Shown piece by piece: positions 42,720 to 54,671 of a DNA stretch of 64,000 bases. How positions within the stretch are numbered: the first letter of the stretch is position 1; each line of letters begins with the position of its first letter. Source of the stretch: Isochrysis galbana (taxonomy: Eukaryota; Haptophyta; Isochrysidales; Isochrysidaceae); assembly GCA_018136815.1 (NCBI GenBank), contig CM030934.1, positions 57,268-121,267 of the forward strand, given 5' to 3'. Position numbers and translations under genes: made by a program. The notes beneath the pieces are model-generated. The model was given only the letters and a program-made list of their open reading frames with translations, did no database searches and was not told the DNA's origin.

Positions 42720-45064
42720 CTAGAGATTTGCAAAAAGGGTGTGAAACACGACCAGATGCGGCGGTGCTTCCGCTGCGCCTTGCTGCGAAGACTCCAATGC
42801 TGTCAACAGCACGGACTCAATGATGGTCTCGGGATTGGCAACCGGGCGCATCGCGACACGAAGTTCGAAATGATTACCAAATCGAAGAGTGAGGCGTGTG
42901 GAGGTGAGCAAAGTAGAACGCCAACACACACTGATCTGCAAGCGCAAGCGAGTTTGGAATCAGATTCATCGATCAAAAGGTCGATTGCCTCCGGGCATCA
43001 TGGACGTCTTTTGCTCATGAGAGTCGCACCTGCAATGAATCAAGGAGCTCTCGCCCCTCAGCCACATCCCGCACGTTCATAGGCTCGGCATGCACACTAT
43101 TCAAGCGTTGCTGTAGCTGCGATAGCTCAATTTGTTTCGCCTCATCCTCACCATTCTTGGCAATGAGCTCTGCCTCGGCTTGCTGCACGGCAATCACAAG
43201 AGCCGACCGTTGGGCGGCAATCCGCCCGATCGTTACCGCACGCTGAGCTAGCTGCGCCTCGATCTGGGCCTCCTCCTCCTCCTCAAGCGACGCGAGATTC
43301 ATAGAAGACCTTGGAACGGGACGTAAAGCACGGATCTGGGCCTCAGCGGAGCGGATCCTTGCAGCGTTTTGCTGCAGGTGCGCCAAATCACTGTGTAACG
43401 ACTGCTCTGCGTTCGTAAGGTTGGTTGCAAGGTCGGATTCAAGAGTCACTCGCCAACCATACCAGAACACCCGCGCCGTCTGGTTGCAGCGCTCGGCTAG
43501 CTTTTCGAGTTTGGCCTGCTCAATCTTCATCTCGGGGGCGATGAAGAATGAGGGTGCGTTCTCAGTGATGTATTCCTCCATCCGCGAGTAGCCATCTTGA
43601 GCACCCCAATCCACTTGCTCAACTCATCGTTAGCCCAGTAGAGTTGGTCAAGCTCCGGGCTCAGAACCATTGCCTTCATCAAACGATTGGAAAGTCCATC
43701 GCCACGCACAACATCTACAATTGGTGCCATAGCTTTGCTTTCACTGGGCGGCACAGCGGCTAGTGCCTCTAGGGAGACCCCCGCCTCCTCCAAGTACTCG
43801 TCGAAGGTCGCCACAAACGATACTTGCGACGCCTCAACATTGCCCGCCCCAGCGCCACCGACGACTACTTCTGATGCGCTCGGCGAGGGTGAATCATGGC
43901 TCAGGGCACCGTCAGCTTGCGGTTCAGTTTCTTGTACATCATCTTGAGATGATGTGAAATGCCACAAACGAGAGCTCACTGCCTGAAGCTTGTCTGAGAG
44001 AGATAAGCGGTGCTTCTACGCCGGTTTGGGAGGAGAAGGGACGCTCGGCGCACTGTCTTCTTCCGGTATTGGCGGCTGTTCCTCGACCGGAGGCGACGCC
44101 TTCTCAGCCTCGAAGTGTTCTTGCGGTTCCTCGGGCAACACACCAAGCACAGTCCCGAGACTCGAGCGCCGTCGGCGAGCAGTGGTTGCCCGGCGTGAAG
44201 GACCGCTGTCTAGCGTCGCAGCAGCGGGAGGTGGCAGGGGGGTAGCCGTTGTACTGGCCGTCTCCGCGTAGACGGTGGGCGCGGCTGCTGGTGCGGTCAC
44301 AGTGGGAGCTGGCTGCGCCGTGGGAGTCTGTTGGTACCATGCTGTAGAACCGATGGCTTCCTTGATGCCACCATACATGCCTGTCATGTCCATCACGGTA
44401 TCATCGTCGCTTGCTGCGCCAGGCCTGCCCGTCGAATGGCACTCCTGCTGTTGCAGAGGCGGCGTCTTGGTCACCCTGTGGCCTGGAGAATCATGGCACT
44501 CTGCCAAGCCACCGTTTGCCGCAAGGATGCCTCCTACGCCAAGAGTAATCTCCATCACGTCGACATGATTGGCCGCAGTGGGCAACGGGCGCGCGTCTTC
44601 ATACAGCAGATTCGCCAACCGCGGAATGGCTGCTTCAGAGCCCTCTTCCTGCTGGAGCAGATTCGACAGAGACACCATGGGTGAGGTGCTCTCTTGCGGA
44701 GAAAAGAAGACATCAGATCGATCAGATAGGGCGCTGGACTGACCGCCTGTGCCGGTTCTAGCGACAGGTGCGACAGCGGTGTGGCGTGAAGCGTCCGATC
44801 TAGCAGCGCCGGCTCGGCGTTCTTCGTTGCAAGGTCGCGCGGCGGCCCATTGGAGACGACGACTACATTGAACGTGATGGATGAGCGGCGCGAGCGCGTG
44901 CTCATTGCAGGTGAGGCATCGAGCTTTTCGAAGTGGCGGACCGAGACGGTGTCGCTGAAGGAGACACGCTTCGATGAGGTCGACGACTTGCGCGCCTTCT
45001 TCTTTGCAGGCACTGGAGAGTTCTCCTTGAAGCCGTAGCTACCGGCCGGCGCGGGGACCTCCAT
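42720..45064 (-). CDS. KNL1/Spc7-like kinetochore scaffold, copy 1 (frame broken)
   Basis: Outer-kinetochore scaffold that recruits PP1, Bub1/Bub3 and Mis12. Order on the minus strand from ATG 45064: PP1-docking RVSF at residues 33-36 (KRVSFSD); two MELT-like repeats, VMEITLGVGGI (44558-44526) and VMDMTGMYGGI (44396-44364); a Pro/Thr-rich linker; then the Spc7 domain, VATFDEYLEEAGVSLEALA, YWANDELSKWI, ENAPSFFIAPEMK, ARVFWYGWRVTLESDL and a long coiled coil; then, after a 94-bp intron, an RWD-like end (LTLRFGNHFELRV). The frame changes once near 44703 and once near 43605 (each one base missing), and a TAG at 44016-44018 interrupts an otherwise continuous frame. All three breaks also occur in copy 2. 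About 750 residues, short for KNL1. Unresolved: pseudogene, missed introns or homopolymer errors. Confidence 0.78.
42936..43029 (-). other. Spliceosomal intron in KNL1-like gene, 94 bp
   Basis: Donor TTGCAG|GTGCGACTCTC after LLDSLQ, acceptor GCTTGCAG|ATCAGTG before ISVCWRS; phase 0. It connects the coiled coil to the RWD-like segment, as expected for KNL1. Confidence 0.7.
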
Positions 45065-45574
45065 GGCGCCTGACGGGTGCGGCACCGGTGGTTTGAACGA
45101 GGCGAAAAGAAAACGCCTCCCCTTCCCTCCCCTTCCCCCCTCTCCTGGGGCTGCCGGTTCCCTGAATGAACGAGGCTGTGATGGCAGGGGCTGGCGAGGG
45201 AAGGAGAGATTGTAGGGTCGTGTGTGCGAAATAAAACAGTCGGATCAGACCGTGCTGAACACTTTCTTCCGCAAATGGAGAGCGGTCGAGATGGTGCGTT
45301 CACTGCATCACACTTTGTATGCCGGAGGCGAGATAAACAAGCATTCCGTTGTGCATTTTGTCGGGTTAGACAAGCCACACATAACACATATGGTTCCGAC
45401 AATGTGCACTGACTAACTGGGTCTTGCTGGCACCAGCTCCCCCTCCGGGCCGCAAGGGTGCACGCTCTCGCAATTCACATACACACGCACGACTAATGCC
45501 ACGTCGCCATCACTCGCAATAGCGCCCCGCACCCCTTCTATTGCTAGCTTTCATAGGCTCATCCAACTCTAACC

Positions 45575-45690
45575 TAGGGCCAGGCCAGAATTTCGTTTCG
45601 GCCCCGCCCAAATTTCGTTTTTTATTTCGCAAATATTTCGTGCTTGCACCCCCAAATTTCGCAAATATTTCGCTCATAAAATGAAGATAA
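45575..45690 (+). repeat. AATTTCG-word repeat block
   Basis: Seven ATTTCG words in about 110 bp, sharing ggccaggccagaatttcg with the block at 5105. A second copy lies at 53280-53395 within the duplication. Confidence 0.6.
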
Positions 45691-46126
45691 CTCATTCAAA
45701 ATTCATATTTCGATGTCGTGCGCGTGCGAACCAAACCACGGCGACCGACGCGACGACCCAGACGAATACCACCACTGCCCGAGGACGAAGACCGCGTGCT
45801 GCGGTCGCATCATTGGACCTGCAGAGTTGGCAACAAACGGGCGGGCTGAGACGGGCAGATGGGAGACATGAGCAATGGGGCCATTGTGCGAGGACGGTGC
45901 GAGACGAGGCGAGCGGCGCGGGCCCTCGGCCATCGCGCTCCACCTGCCCGGCCCGTCGTAGTGCACGCGGGCCCACCCCCCATAGGGGGGGTAGCGGGAG
46001 CAGGGGTGAGAGTGTGGGGTATAGACGATGGCGAGTGAGATACCGGAGGGGTGCGTGAGATAGTAGTGGGAAGTACCTGAGCCGGAGACTCAGGCGGTTG
46101 ACCAGGGGAGGCGGCGGCGGTGGCGG

Positions 46127-46490
46127 ACGTGCAGATGCGTGTGCAAAGTGCTGGATGGACTCCTGATGTTGCGAAGTGCGATAGCGACGACGATGATGAC
46201 GACGAAGATGATTGGATTGGTGACGAGGGTGCTAGTCCAAGTGAGGAAACCGTGCGTAAGTTATTTGTCTAATAGCAAAAGTGCTCGTTGGGTGCGCACG
46301 GCAGCGCGCCACGCGCAGGGCGCGCGCGTAGCTGCTATGAACACGGTGGCCAAACAGGAGGGGGTTTGAAACACGGCAAAACACGGCTGTGTTTGGCTTT
46401 TGTAGAAGCACGGTAAACACGTGTTTCCCAGCTAGGGGTAGGGGCGCTCCGTTGCCAACGAGGCACGGTCGCAACAACAAGAAAACTCGG
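46127..46490. other. Spacer between duplication and repeat copy D
   Basis: gatgatgacgacgaagatg words at 46190-46210; a partial R1 3-prime end at about 46435-46490 (aggggcgctccgttgcc). No gene. Confidence 0.4.
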
Positions 46491-48640
46491 CACTAAGGTT
46501 ATACTACCACAACAAGAAAACTCTGACGCGGGGGGGGGAGAAGAGAGGGCGGCGGGCTGCCGTCGCGTGCGGGCGGGGCGCGTCCGGCGGCGGGACCGAG
46601 ATGGATGGCGAGCCGCGCGCGGGGCTGCGGTGGTGACGCGCGCGGGGCTGCGGTGGTGACGGCGTTCGGCGCACGGGCGGGGCGCACGAAGAGGGGGGAT
46701 GGAAGGGGGAGAGGAATATGGGGAGGAATTCGAGCGTGGTAAGGTCGAGGTGAGCAGTAGCGGCTGGGATGAAGTGGAGGGGGCACTGCAGAATGGACAT
46801 CGATGGGGAGTCTGGGCAGGGACGTGGGGCGGGTCAGGCGTGACAGTGACGTGGGACGAGGCGAGAAGATAGGTTGCCCGGAGAAGAAGAGAGGCACAGC
46901 GGCAGCTTCTGGCAGGCAGGCGAGCGGCGGTCAGGCTCCGCACGCTCGGGAGGTGGTGGCGTGGGGGATGGAAGCTTGGGGAGGGGCGGCGGAGAGGATG
47001 AGGGCGGCTGCGGAGACTGTGGCGGTGGCGGTTGCTCGGGCGGTGGTGGCATGGGCGCCGGAAGGGCCTACAGAGATGGCAAGGGCGGAAGAGGTGACGG
47101 AGGCGGTCACGAGGGCGGCAGAGGCAAGGGGGGTGGCGGCAGACGTCAATGGTGGTCAGGGAGGGGGCGGCGAGGCGAGTTGACGGCGGCAGCAGTGAGA
47201 GTGATTGTGGCGCGGGCGGAAGCGGCAAGAGCGGCGGGGGATGGGGCGGCGAGAGTGGTGGCGAGAGCGCAATCGGCGACGGAGGCGGCGACGGGGCCCG
47301 TAGTGGCAAGGACCGAGGCGGCTGGATTGTGGCGACGGAGCTTGTGGGGGTGATGGACAGTGATGGCAGCGGCGGTGACGGCAGTGGCGATATCGGCGTC
47401 AGCAACAGTGACGGCGTCGTCGCTGGCGATGGCATCGGTGTCGGTGCGGACGGCGGCGATTAGGGCGGTGGAGGTGGAGGGGCCAACGGCGAGGCCGCTG
47501 CAGACGAGGGAGGTGGAGGTGAGGGCTGGCGCAGGCAGCGGGGGAGGAGTTGAGGGCGTGGGTTGCGGTGACGGTTGCTGCGGTGATGGCGGCGGCTGTG
47601 ATGGCGGCAGCTGCTAGGGCGTTGGCGGCGAGGACGGCGTCGGTGGCGGTGGCAGGGATGGTGATGGCGGTGACGGCAGAGGCGGTGATGAGGACGATAG
47701 TTGCAACGAGGCGGCGCAGCTCAGGATGGCGGAAGTGAAGGCAGAGGCCAGCGAAAAGGCTGGGAGCGGGGATGGGTACGGTGGCCAGCGTGGAGGTACC
47801 GACATGGGTGCGGCGATGAGAGCGGCAATGATGGCGGTGGTGTAGGCGAAGGCGGCAGAGGCGGCGGCGGAGATGGTGGCTGCGAGGGCGGCATCGGCGG
47901 GGGTGGCGCCAACGACAGTGATAGTGTGGGCGGTGGCAGTGAGGGGTTTCGAGATGAGCGGTGTGGAGGTGAGGGCGAGTGCGGCGACGGTGAGGGAGGC
48001 GGCAGTGAGGGCGTTGGTGGTGAGGACGGCGTCGTCGACGGTGACGTTGACGAGCGATGGCAGCGAGGGCGGGGGAGACAAGAGAGGCGGAGGTGATGGC
48101 GGCGGTCATTGCGGCAGCGGCGACGGCGGCAATAGTGAGGGCGGCGTCGGCGACAGTTACCTCCAGTGGCGGCAGTGCGGGTAGGGGCAGTGGCGGCAGT
48201 GCGGATGGCGGTGAGAGCGGCGGGGGCAAAGGTGGTGACAGAATCGGTGGCGAAGGCGATAGTGGCGATGATTGAATCGAGGGCGCTGGCGTCGAGTGCG
48301 TTGACATTTAGAACGAGGGCAGCGAGGCGGAGGTGGCCAAGGTGGCGTCAGTGCCTGCGGCAATAGGGAAGGTGGCGTCGGTGACGGCTGTGTGAATGGC
48401 GGCGATGAGGGCGATGCAGGGGAAGCGGTGGTTAGGGCGGTCGACAACGAGGAGGCGGAGGTGAGAGCGGCGGAGGCGAGGGTGGAGCTGCGGGTGGAGG
48501 CGGCGATGGAGGCGGGGACAATCGCGGTGGCGATGAGGGCCGCGGCGGTGAAGGCTGCGGCGATGAGGGAGGAGGTGAGGTGGCACTGAGGGTAGTGGCG
48601 TGACCGGAGGTGCTGTCGCGGGCGCTGGCGACGGTGATAG
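46491..48640 (-). repeat. GC-rich multi-frame-open dispersed repeat, copy D
   Basis: Same ends as copy B (ggttatactaccacaacaag on the left, ggtgctgtcgcgggcgctgg on the right), so B and D are the full-length copies. Confidence 0.75.
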
Positions 48641-49271
48641 CTCAGGTGTTGGCCCTACAGCCGAAATGGATCCTAAACTATCTCGATGGGGGCCCGTCGG
48701 TCACTCTCATGCCCTGCCTCCTGGCATGAGCTGAGCACTCAACACCTGACCCATACCCAGCTGTGGGCGCGGGTGCGTGGGTCTGGACTCGCACTCCCAG
48801 GCCCACTTGGGCCAGCACTCAAGACCGGCAAGACACGCGAAGGAGAGGCAGGAGAACTGCCCCCTGAGCTGCCTGGCTGGCCTTCTGGCTTCTGGGAGTC
48901 CCCTCAGGAACCTTGAGAGCAGGTCGTGGCGCGTGCCATGCGGCCGCAGGAGAGGGTATGTTGGTCCTGCCAGGAAAAAACTATTGTTATATTTTCAGCG
49001 ATGGAGATGGAGCGCGCACCGACCGCTCCCCCCTGGTCCCCGGGTCCATCTCGAGACCATGCTCCCGTCGTCGGCAAGAGTCTGGTTGACGGCGATAATA
49101 AAATAATTGAGCATTAGTACCACTACTCCCACTAGCCCAGTACTAACACGACAGCCTGCTCTTGTGCCCCGTCCTTGTCTCGTGTGTCCCCATGTCGGCT
49201 GAGATCGGCCCCTCGATCTCAGTCTCGCCCGCGTGCGCTTTCCCCGTTCGTGTCGCCTTGCCCCGCATGCT
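48641..49271. other. No recognisable gene
   Basis: Normal-composition spacer up to the second duplication copy; no motif found. Confidence 0.3.
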
Positions 49272-50423
49272 ATCGAATCGAGGCAATCCTGCGGTGCGAG
49301 GGGCCAGGACGGATTAGTACGAGTGTGTGCGACCCTCAAGAACCAGCGTGCGAGCTACTAGTGACCCGCGCCCCCACCCTGCTCGCGAGAGCTCTGGATT
49401 CTGCATGGCCACCACCTCCAAGCCATTCTTCGGCCGATCGCGGGCGATCGGACGTCGCGGAAGCTCCGCGTTTCTAATAGGGATGCGCCCTACATTCACT
49501 TCTCTGATTCCTTCCCGTGAGCCCCCGCCTCAATCTCCCAAAATAGACCGCCACGCGCGGGGGAAGGGAGGGGGGTCACTCACCGACGCCATTGCCCTTC
49601 GTGGGGCGGGAGGGGGTCGTTCGGAGGGGGGCGGCTGGCGGGGCAGGTAAGGGGGGGACCCTGCGGAATCCTTGGACACCCAGGGGAGGTGGGAGAAATA
49701 GTGGTTAAAATGCAGTGAGTGACCGGGCTAACGTTACAGCAGGCAGGGCTGACGGGACCCCGTGAGAAGCTTGGGGGTCGAGAGGGATCCTAACGATTCA
49801 GCGGCTACCGTGATGCTTACGCTGTTAGGTAGTGTTCCATCAAGTATCGGATAAAGTGGTTCGGTTCTTTACCCCAATTTCTACATTGTACCCCAAACTT
49901 GCTGCAATTGGATGGAGCACTTCTTTAGTGGTGGCGGCTAAGAAATTTGATTTATAGGTCTATTATGCTGTGATCTACAATACCTCTACGGGCATCAACG
50001 CCCAACTCGCTCGTCACGCACGATTTTAAAGCAACATTTTGAACTCCACTCGGACACGGACGTCTCCCCGGGGTATGGAACGCTACAACACAAAATTGCA
50101 CCAAGTAGGACCGCCGGAAGGACATGGCGACGCAGCCATTCGGTTGTGGAACTGTTCTCAAGATGACGCGCGCCGCGAGGCCTTCTACTTCCGATGAAAG
50201 CTCTAGGGCACGGCCAAGGGTAAGGCCGATTCGACCAACGATGGCGCGGAGGGCCGAGGCGGATCGGCATTCGCGTAGCGACAGTGCAAGCTGGACCTAT
50301 ATTTGTCAGTGGAGGAACCAGTGAGCGATTGTGTGTCTAGCGTCACCAATCCCTACAGTGTAAATGGGCACGGCAGTTGAGAAGCTGGCCTAGCAATGCC
50401 ACCTACTCCCAATGCGAACGCAC

Positions 50424-52768
50424 CTAGAGATTTGCAAAAAGGGTGTGAAACACGACCAGATGCGGCGGTGCTTCCGCTGCGCCTTGCTGCGAAGACTCCA
50501 ATGCTGTCAACAGCACGGACTCAATGATGGTCTCGGGATTGGCAACCGGGCGCATCGCGACACGAAGTTCGAAATGATTACCAAATCGAAGAGTGAGGCG
50601 TGTGGAGGTGAGCAAAGTAGAACGCCAACACACACTGATCTGCAAGCGCAAGCGAGTTTGGAATCAGATTCATCGATCAAAAGGTCGATTGCCTCCGGGC
50701 ATCATGGACGTCTTTTGCTCATGAGAGTCGCACCTGCAATGAATCAAGGAGCTCTCGCCCCTCAGCCACATCCCGCACGTTCATAGGCTCGGCATGCACA
50801 CTATTCAAGCGTTGCTGTAGCTGCGATAGCTCAATTTGTTTCGCCTCATCCTCACCATTCTTGGCAATGAGCTCTGCCTCGGCTTGCTGCACGGCAATCA
50901 CAAGAGCCGACCGTTGGGCGGCAATCCGCCCGATCGTTACCGCACGCTGAGCTAGCTGCGCCTCGATCTGGGCCTCCTCCTCCTCCTCAAGCGACGCGAG
51001 ATTCATAGAAGACCTTGGAACGGGACGTAAAGCACGGATCTGGGCCTCAGCGGAGCGGATCCTTGCAGCGTTTTGCTGCAGGTGCGCCAAATCACTGTGT
51101 AACGACTGCTCTGCGTTCGTAAGGTTGGTTGCAAGGTCGGATTCAAGAGTCACTCGCCAACCATACCAGAACACCCGCGCCGTCTGGTTGCAGCGCTCGG
51201 CTAGCTTTTCGAGTTTGGCCTGCTCAATCTTCATCTCGGGGGCGATGAAGAATGAGGGTGCGTTCTCAGTGATGTATTCCTCCATCCGCGAGTAGCCATC
51301 TTGAGCATCCCAATCCACTTGCTCAACTCATCGTTAGCCCAGTAGAGTTGGTCAAGCTCCGGGCTCAGAACCATTGCCTTCATCAAACGATTGGAAAGTC
51401 CATCGCCACGCACAACATCTACAATTGGTGCCATAGCTTTGCTTTCACTGGGCGGCACAGCGGCTAGTGCCTCTAGGGAGACCCCCGCCTCCTCCAAGTA
51501 CTCGTCGAAGGTCGCCACAAACGATACTTGCGACGCCTCAACATTGCCCGCCCCAGCGCCACCGACGACTACTTCTGATGCGCTCGGCGAGGGTGAATCA
51601 TGGCTCAGGGCACCGTCAGCTTGCGGTTCAGTTTCTTGTACATCATCTTGAGATGATGTGAAATGCCACAAACGAGAGCTCACTGCCTGAAGCTTGTCTG
51701 AGAGAGATAAGCGGTGCTTCTACGCCGGTTTGGGAGGAGAAGGGACGCTCGGCGCACTGTCTTCTTCCGGTATTGGCGGCTGTTCCTCGACCGGAGGCGA
51801 CGCCTTCTCAGCCTCGAAGTGTTCTTGCGGTTCCTCGGGCAACACACCAAGCACAGTCCCGAGACTCGAGCGCCGTCGGCGAGCAGTGGTTGCCCGGCGT
51901 GAAGGACCGCTGTCTAGCGTCGCAGCAGCGGGAGGTGGCAGGGGGGTAGCCGTTGTACTGGCCGTCTCCGCGTAGACGGTGGGCGCGGCTGCTGGTGCGG
52001 TCACAGTGGGAGCTGGCTGCGCCGTGGGAGTCTGTTGGTACCATGCTGTAGAACCGATGGCTTCCTTGATGCCACCATACATGCCTGTCATGTCCATCAC
52101 GGTATCATCGTCGCTTGCTGCGCCAGGCCTGCCCGTCGAATGGCACTCCTGCTGTTGCAGAGGCGGCGTCTTGGTCACCCTGTGGCCTGGAGAATCATGG
52201 CACTCTGCCAAGCCACCGTTTGCCGCAAGGATGCCTCCTACGCCAAGAGTAATCTCCATCACGTCGACATGATTGGCCGCAGTGGGCAACGGGCGCGCGT
52301 CTTCATACAGCAGATTCGCCAACCGCGGAATGGCTGCTTCAGAGCCCTCTTCCTGCTGGAGCAGATTCGACAGAGACACCATGGGTGAGGTGCTCTCTTG
52401 CGGAGAAAAGAAGACATCAGATCGATCAGATAGGGCGCTGGACTGACCGCCTGTGCCGGTTCTAGCGACAGGTGCGACAGCGGTGTGGCGTGAAGCGTCC
52501 GATCTAGCAGCGCCGGCTCGGCGTTCTTCGTTGCAAGGTCGCGCGGCGGCCCATTGGAGACGACGACTACATTGAACGTGATGGATGAGCGGCGCGAGCG
52601 CGTGCTCATTGCAGGTGAGGCATCGAGCTTTTCGAAGTGGCGGACCGAGACGGTGTCGCTGAAGGAGACACGCTTCGATGAGGTCGACGACTTGCGCGCC
52701 TTCTTCTTTGCAGGCACTGGAGAGTTCTCCTTGAAGCCGTAGCTACCGGCCGGCGCGGGGACCTCCAT
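50424..52768 (-). CDS. KNL1/Spc7-like kinetochore scaffold, copy 2 (frame broken)
   Basis: Same structure as copy 1: ATG at 52768, RVSF, two MELT-like repeats, Spc7 domain and RWD-like end at 50639-50424. The only coding difference I see is a G-to-A on the minus strand at 51308 (GGGGTG in copy 1, GGGATG here), right beside a frame break. A one-base difference in a C run near 52840 leaves the sequence ahead of the start codon in frame in this copy, so an upstream start at 53107 is open; that extension has no kinetochore-like features and I keep 52768. Confidence 0.76.
50640..50733 (-). other. Spliceosomal intron in KNL1-like gene copy 2, 94 bp
   Basis: Identical to the intron at 42936-43029, with donor GTGCGA and acceptor TTGCAG. 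Confidence 0.7.
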
Positions 52769-53831
52769 GGCGCCTGACGGGTGCGGCACCGGTGGTTTGA
52801 ACGAGGCGAAAAGAAAACGCCTCCCCTTCCCTCCCCTTCCCCCCCTCTCCTGGGGCTGCCGGTTCCCTGAATGAACGAGGCTGTGATGGCAGGGGCTGGC
52901 GAGGGAAGGAGAGATTGTAGGGTCGTGTGTGCGAAATAAAACAGTCGGATCAGACCGTGCTGAACACTTTCTTCCGCAAATGGAGAGCGGTCGAGATGGT
53001 GCGTTCACTGCATCACACTTTGTATGCCGGAGGCGAGATAAACAAGCATTCCGTTGTGCATTTTGTCGGGTTAGACAAGCCACACATAACACATATGGTT
53101 CCGACAATGTGCACTGACTAACTGGGTCTTGCTGGCACCAGCTCCCCCTCCGGGCCGCAAGGGTGCACGCTCTCGCAATTCACATACACACGCACGACTA
53201 ATGCCACGTCGCCATCACTCGCAATAGCGCCCCGCACCCCTTCTATTGCTAGCTTTCATAGGCTCATCCAACTCTAACCTAGGGCCAGGCCAGAATTTCG
53301 TTTCGGCCCCGCCCAAATTTCGTTTTTTATTTCGCAAATATTTCGTGCTTGCACCCCCAAATTTCGCAAATATTTCGCTCATAAAATGAAGATAACTCAT
53401 TCAAAATTCATATTTCGATGTCGTGCGCGTGCGAACCAAACCACGGCGACCGACGCGACGACCCAGACGAATACCACCACTGCCCGAGGACGAAGACCGC
53501 GTGCTGCGGTCGCATCATTGGACCTGCAGAGTTGGCAACAAACGGGCGGGCTGAGACGGGCAGATGGGAGACATGAGCAATGGGGCCATTGTGCGAGGAC
53601 GGTGCGAGACGAGGCGAGCGGCGCGGGCCCTCGGCCATCGCGCTCCACCTGCCCGGCCCGTCGTAGTGCACGCGGGCCCACCCCCCATAGGGGGGGTAGC
53701 GGGAGCAGGGGTGAGAGTGTGGGGTATAGACGATGGCGAGTGAGATACCGGAGGGGTGCGTGAGATAGTAGTGGGAAGTACCTGAGCCGGAGACTCAGGC
53801 GGTTGACCAGGGGAGGCGGCGGCGGTGGCGG

Positions 53832-54272
53832 GGGAGGCGGCGGCGGCGGTGGCGGCGGAGGTGGCGGCGGCGGGGAGGACGCCATCGGTGGAGGCGCCGT
53901 CGACGTTGGTGGAGGCGGCGGGGGTGTTGTTGTCGACGATGGCGCGGCGAGGGCGTGCAAGTGAGTGGGGGATGTCTTCAAACTGTCGAAACAAGCGAAT
54001 GCTTGTTCGTGGGGCAAGTCTCAAGGGGCATAGAGCACAGTCTTGAGAAAGAGAGAGGGAGCGCGCGCGCTACATGGCGACACAAGCCACGATCACACAT
54101 CACTCACAAAACCGCCCAGTCAACAAAGGGACACTCCGAAAACTCACGTAAACAGTCGCCACAATCAAAGAAACGAGTCCGGAGAAGAATGCAGCCAACC
54201 GAAACGAAGCCACAACGAAGAGTCTCGAAGTAAACGGCGATCACCCCTCAAGAAACAATGCCCATCCTAAAG
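53832..54272. other. GGC microsatellite and spacer
   Basis: GGC/GGT/GGA repeats to about 53930, then unremarkable sequence. No gene. Confidence 0.4.
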
Positions 54273-54671
54273 TTAAAAGACACACAAGCCATCGGATCCG
54301 TCTAGAGTATTGAGAAAATACTCTGGATCCGACACGGTGCTGGTGTGTTGTGGCCAGTGTGGTTGTGGTTGTGTGGACTGTGGGTAGATCATGTGAGATG
54401 GTTGGTTAGAGCTGGGTGAGGCGGATGGGGCTGGAGGAGCGGTGGTGGTGGGGATGTGAGGAGTGGGGAGAGGATGGAAGGGTGAGGAAGGCACCCCTCC
54501 GCTACCATGTGGTGGATCGTGTGGAACTGTGGCTGTGGTGCGGCTGGGTGTGAGAGGAGGCTGAGCTGTAACATGAGAAGTATGGCTCACCTGGAGCATG
54601 GGGGGTGAACAGTGGGGAGCCGGGGAAGCGTGCAGGGACGGGGCCGAAGACATGGGCGCACTCTCAGCCAT
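54273..54671 (-). CDS. Ser/Pro/His-rich Gag-like N-terminal ORF, unrecognised
   Basis: From MAESAPMSSAPSLHASPAP (about 54671; a longer start at 54839 is open but Arg/Pro-rich) for about 132 residues, ending at a stop near 54273. Many PP, SP and TTAPPAPSASPSS strings and a C-terminal DPEYFLNTLDGSDG acidic stretch. Disordered overall. Resembles other Gag-like starts in the window in style only. Confidence 0.3.
   Translation of the reverse strand: MAESAPMSSAPSLHASPAPHCSPPMLQVSHTSHVTAQPPLTPSRTTATVPHDPPHGSGGVPSSPFHPLPTPHIPTTTAPPAPSASPSSNQPSHMIYPQSTQPQPHWPQHTSTVSDPEYFLNTLDGSDGLCVF

Larger units (their letters stand above)
41571..46126. repeat. 4.56-kb segmental duplication, copy 1
   Basis: Matches 49272-53831 directly, offset rising 7702 to 7705 through three one-base homopolymer indels (G run near 41865, G run near 41950, C run near 45135). 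One substitution is evident in coding sequence (c/t at 43604/51308). The left breakpoint is at cgaatcgaggcaatcctgcg; the right breakpoint lies inside a GGC-repeat, where copy 2 continues as microsatellite and copy 1 switches to unique sequence. Confidence 0.9.
49272..53831. repeat. 4.56-kb segmental duplication, copy 2
   Basis: Direct repeat of 41571-46126. It continues at the right into an extended GGC/GGT microsatellite (53810-53880) not present in copy 1. Confidence 0.9.

Noticed and set aside
42936..43029. True stop of the KNL1-like gene at 43015
   Set aside because: The stop lies in a GT-AG intron; beyond the acceptor the RWD-like sequence continues in frame.
41571..53831. LTR pair flanking an element (two 4.56-kb direct repeats around 3.1 kb)
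   Set aside because: Each repeat contains an intron-bearing kinetochore gene, the interior is a different repeat, and no TG...CA ends or target duplications are seen.
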